Origin: Ailanthus altissimus
Lineage: Eukaryota; Streptophyta; Magnoliopsida; Sapindales; Simaroubaceae
DNA length: 64,000 nucleotides
Assembly: GCA_946807835.1 (NCBI GenBank)
Contig: OX327700.1
Location: forward strand, 22,294,001 to 22,358,000
Direction of reading: 5' to 3'
Shown here: piece after piece, positions 61,055 through 64,000 of the stretch
How the letters are laid out: every line of letters begins with the position of its first letter
How positions within the stretch are numbered: position 1 is the stretch's first letter
Notes under the pieces: generated by a model
What the model was told of the DNA's origin: nothing
Database searches by the model: none
Seen by the model: only the letters and a program-made list of their open reading frames with translations
Translations under genes and position numbers: made by a program

Positions 61055-62990
61055 ACTCTTTAGTAAGATTCTGCCGCAAGTACCCCCACTTCAACACATA
61101 CACCAGATGACCCTTAGTGTAGAGAAGCCCGTCTTTTACCCAAAATCATTGTGTTTTTCCCTTGTGCGCTTGTGTAGAAAGTTGTCCGACTAATGGATCA
61201 TGCTTTATCCCTTTTTGAAATAGGCTGAGGAACTCCCTTCTGGCTTACTCATAGCTGCTAACCCAACCTTTCAGCTTAAGGTCTTTGCCACCACATTTAC
61301 CTTACTCAGTTTATACTCAAGCTTGTAATTAAACTCCGCCAAAAAGTCCTGCCACCTAGCTTGCCTCAAGCTGAGCTTTTTTGACTTTGAAAGTAATTTG
61401 TAACCACATTGTCCGTCATAACCATGAACTTTGTCCTGAACAAGTAATGTCACCAACTGCTCAGACAGTGGATGACCCCAGTCATCTCATTCTCTTATAT
61501 CGTATAACGCATTTCTATCTTATTGAGTTTTTAGCTCTCATACACAGTCGGATGGCCCTATTACATCAAAACACCTCTAAAGGCAAAATGAGATGTATCA
61601 ATATGTACCTCATACGATAACAAGTGGTTTAACAATGCTAGAACCGACTTCTCAATCACCACCTTCTTCAACCAATTAAAAGCCGTTTGACACTCCTCTA
61701 TCCACTTACATGCTTTAGTCTTCTTCAGCATGTTGGTAAGTGGTGCGGCAATGGTGGAATAATTTGTAAACCTTCGATAGTAGTTGACTAACCCAAGAAA
61801 AATCATAGCTCGGTAACTTTTATGGGTGCCTCACAAACTATTATAATGTATATATTCGCTCTATCCATCATCAACTTTCCATCTTTGATCTTGTAGCCCA
61901 AAACTTCCACCTCCGACTTGGAAAATGAGTACTTCTTCCTCTTCACATACAACTTATTCTCATAAAGCACCTTTAAAACAATTTACAAATACTCCATATG
62001 CTCATTGAGATTGTTGCTGTAGATAACAATGTTATCTAAGTACATGACAACGAACTTGTCAAGAAAGGGTTGGAGTAATTTATTCATCAACATGCAAAAT
62101 ATAACTGGTATGTTGGTAAGGTCAAACGGTATGACAAGAAACTCATATACTCCAAAGTACATTACACATGTGGTCTTTGACTCATCACCCTCAACTATCC
62201 ATACTTGATGATAACTTGATCTCAAGTTTAGTTTCAAAAAGCATATCCCAATTGATCAAACAAATTAAAATTAAAGAAATGGGATACCTATTCTTGACGT
62301 TGACTTTGTTCAGCACCCGATAATCTATGCACAGCCACAATGATTCGTCATGCTTGCGCTTAAAAAGTATTGGCTTACAAAAAGGCACCTTAGATGGTTG
62401 GATTAATCCCGTATCCAACAACTCTTTGAGTTACTTTCGTAACTCCACTAGCTATGATTGAGACATTCGTAGGATTCTTTGGCTGGAGGCTTAGCCCATG
62501 GCTACAACTCAATCTCATGATCAATCACCTCTCTTAGGGGTAATTTCTGTGGTAATACTATTGGCATTACGTCCCTGTACTGCTGAGTATTTTTGTAATC
62601 TTTATTGCAGCTCATCCTTGCCCCCGTTCACCTTATCATCCATTTCCTATATTGTGGCAAGGTACGCCTCTTCTCCTCATGTGGCACTTTTCTTAGTTGT
62701 ATAACGGAAAAGAAAGTGATGTTGGCATTTAGCTCAGATTGTCCACCCTTGGGCTTGTCTACCATTAGGACCATGCATGGTCCCTTCTTTAGGATACACG
62801 CGTAGTTTTGTCGAGAAAGTGGCACCACATTAAATTGCCGTAAGAAATTCATACCAAGAATAGCATCAAAGTCCTTAAGAGGTGCTACCAAAACATTTAC
62901 CTTACCATGCCATTTTTCAAAGCGTATGTCCACTCAAAGTATGACCTCGTCTTATGGTTTTAATTGTAGCATTCACGGTTGAGGTAACCA
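61055..62990 (-). pseudogene. Ty3/Gypsy protease, RT, RNase H and integrase N-terminus
   Basis: Minus strand from the right: protease (62933-62628: MDIRFEKWHGKVNVLVAPLK, DAILGMNFLRQFNVV), RT (62421-61983: WLCIDYRVLNKVNVKNRYPI; MKLNLRSSYHQVWI; FLDKFVVMYLDNIVIYSNNL), RNase H (61806-61271: NYYRRFTNYSTIAAPLTNML, ACKWIEECQTAFNWLK, QARWQDFLAEFNYKLEYKLS), then integrase N-terminus (61130-61055: GHLVYVLKWGYLRQNLTKEC). The RT catalytic box is YLDN instead of YLDD, removing a metal-binding aspartate. Several frameshifts lie between blocks. The order protease-RT-RNase H-integrase is Ty3/Gypsy. Confidence 0.85.
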
Positions 62991-63490
62991 ATCCCTTTCT
63001 CCACCGTTAGGCCCAAATGTCTCATTTCTGCACGCTTGATAAAGTTATACGTAGCTCTGATATCTATTAGTGCTTAAGTCTTTTTCTGATTGATGTAGGC
63101 TTCAACGTACATAAGCACCTTTTTTATTGACGTGCGAGCTACCCACTTAGTATTAAAGGCATTGAGCGGCTACATACAGCTCGTTAGGCCCTATTCACTG
63201 GCTTGTTAAGTCTCCAATATCGTATTGATAGCCTTCTTTTTTAGAAAGTCCTTCACTCAATAATCTTCATAACTAAGAAAGTAATTAAATCTCAACTTTC
63301 TCTAGCCATTACACTCCTACTCTCTCCCTTTGGGCAGTTTGCCTTTCCCCTCCTTATCTTATAGAGGTTGAGAATCTTTGGCTCCTCTACCTTTGTTATG
63401 ATTAGGCTTAGCATATTCAGACTTTCTGCATCACTCTTATGGTAATCTATAAGCGTATTTGCTAATGTAAAGGTGTTTACACTCATATTG
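62991..63490 (-). pseudogene. Ty3/Gypsy gag C-terminus remnant
   Basis: Minus strand 63486-63292 begins with MSVNTFTLANTLIDYHKSDA, which resembles the end of gag in plant chromoviral-type Gypsy elements (SAIATAEALTDYRKS type). The rest of gag is not recognisable in the window. Confidence 0.55.
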
Positions 63491-64000
63491 TAATGTAGCT
63501 ATCGTAGTATAGATTGAGATGTCGATCTCACGAGGAAGCTTTTGGCAAAATAAGTTGGTCAAGTAAAAATATTAAAGTAGTAGCAAGAAGAAAATTAAAT
63601 AATTGGTTTAAGTGAATAAGATAGAATTGTCAATGAATTAAGAAGAATTCTTATGATGATTTAAGTAAGGCTTTGAGAATCTACTCTACCATTTGATTCA
63701 ATATTTATAATACAATTGAAAGTTTCACATCCCAAACAATCAATCGGAAGATATATAAAATATAGCACATTGGATAACATATGTATTTGATATGACTAAA
63801 CTCTTTGCAAACATTAACACAAACCATGTTCATTTATAGAAGTTATCTAAGATCGACAATATATCATTTTGACAATATTGCAATAAAAGATTAACTTGAA
63901 TATCAAACAATTATTATCTTTACATTTTATCCAAGATCGACAATATATCGATCGACAATATTGCAGTAAAAAATTAATATGTAAAATACTATAACCAATA
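63491..64000. other. AT-rich sequence with a repeated GATCGACAATATATC motif
   Basis: No ORF. The motif gatcgacaatatatc occurs at about 63852 and 63936. In the second copy it is followed at once by gatcgacaatattgcag, and the first copy also has a tgacaatattgcaataaaa neighbour, so a 45-50 bp unit is duplicated 84 bp apart. A gatgtcgatctcacgagg block at 63519 resembles the gggatcgat block in the solo LTR at 60970, suggesting that this is again retroelement (Gypsy leader) sequence. Confidence 0.45.

Overview
This window is eukaryotic nuclear DNA, almost certainly from a eudicot plant. It is AT-rich, its genes carry GT-AG introns, several genes are plant family members (a GDSL esterase/lipase, a D-type cyclin), and more than half of it is decayed LTR retrotransposon. 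The species cannot be named from sequence alone. No prokaryotic operon, CRISPR array or phage module is visible.

Layout. 1-24.8 kb is a retrotransposon nest. A minus-strand LTR (family A, copy 1) abuts a broken plus-strand Ty1/Copia element with its 3' LTR (to 6617). Next comes a short fragment resembling plant threonine deaminase (6697-6993). Then an old Copia element C (about 7612-24770) has been opened three times: by a 512-bp tandem array grown from its own integrase/RT spacer (10524-12530), by a second family-A LTR (to 17245) that is itself split by a 2.6-kb solo LTR (14225-16851), and by a younger, nearly complete Copia element D (18997-24299). 27.0-28.7 kb is an intact five-exon GDSL esterase/lipase gene. 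30.6-38.4 kb holds a candidate solo LTR with a coding-phase minisatellite, then a minus-strand Copia element E (31936-38421) bounded by the 5-bp target duplication TAAAG and carrying two independent internal tandem duplications.

39.4-55.7 kb is the gene-rich part: an RMI2 homologue (plus), a ten-exon SAAL1-like armadillo-type gene (minus), and a tandem pair of D-type cyclin genes (plus). The upstream cyclin copy is a pseudogene lacking the cyclin-box core exons; the downstream copy is complete. 56.9-64 kb returns to mobile DNA: a third family-A LTR with the 3' end of its Copia element, joined to a decayed minus-strand Ty3/Gypsy element whose integrase is split by a 1.39-kb solo LTR.

Biology. 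The host genes are ordinary and not an operon: lipid ester hydrolysis (GDSL), dissolution of recombination intermediates (RMI2), a poorly studied cell-proliferation protein (SAAL1-like) and cell-cycle entry (cyclin D). The most unusual features are structural: repeated tandem duplication inside Copia elements, a captured host-gene fragment, CpG-rich GCAGCGCC clusters recurring in the U3 of otherwise different LTRs, and an E2F-type site intact only in the promoter of the surviving cyclin. I did not find a convincing new molecular system. All exon boundaries were set by eye from splice signals and reading phase.
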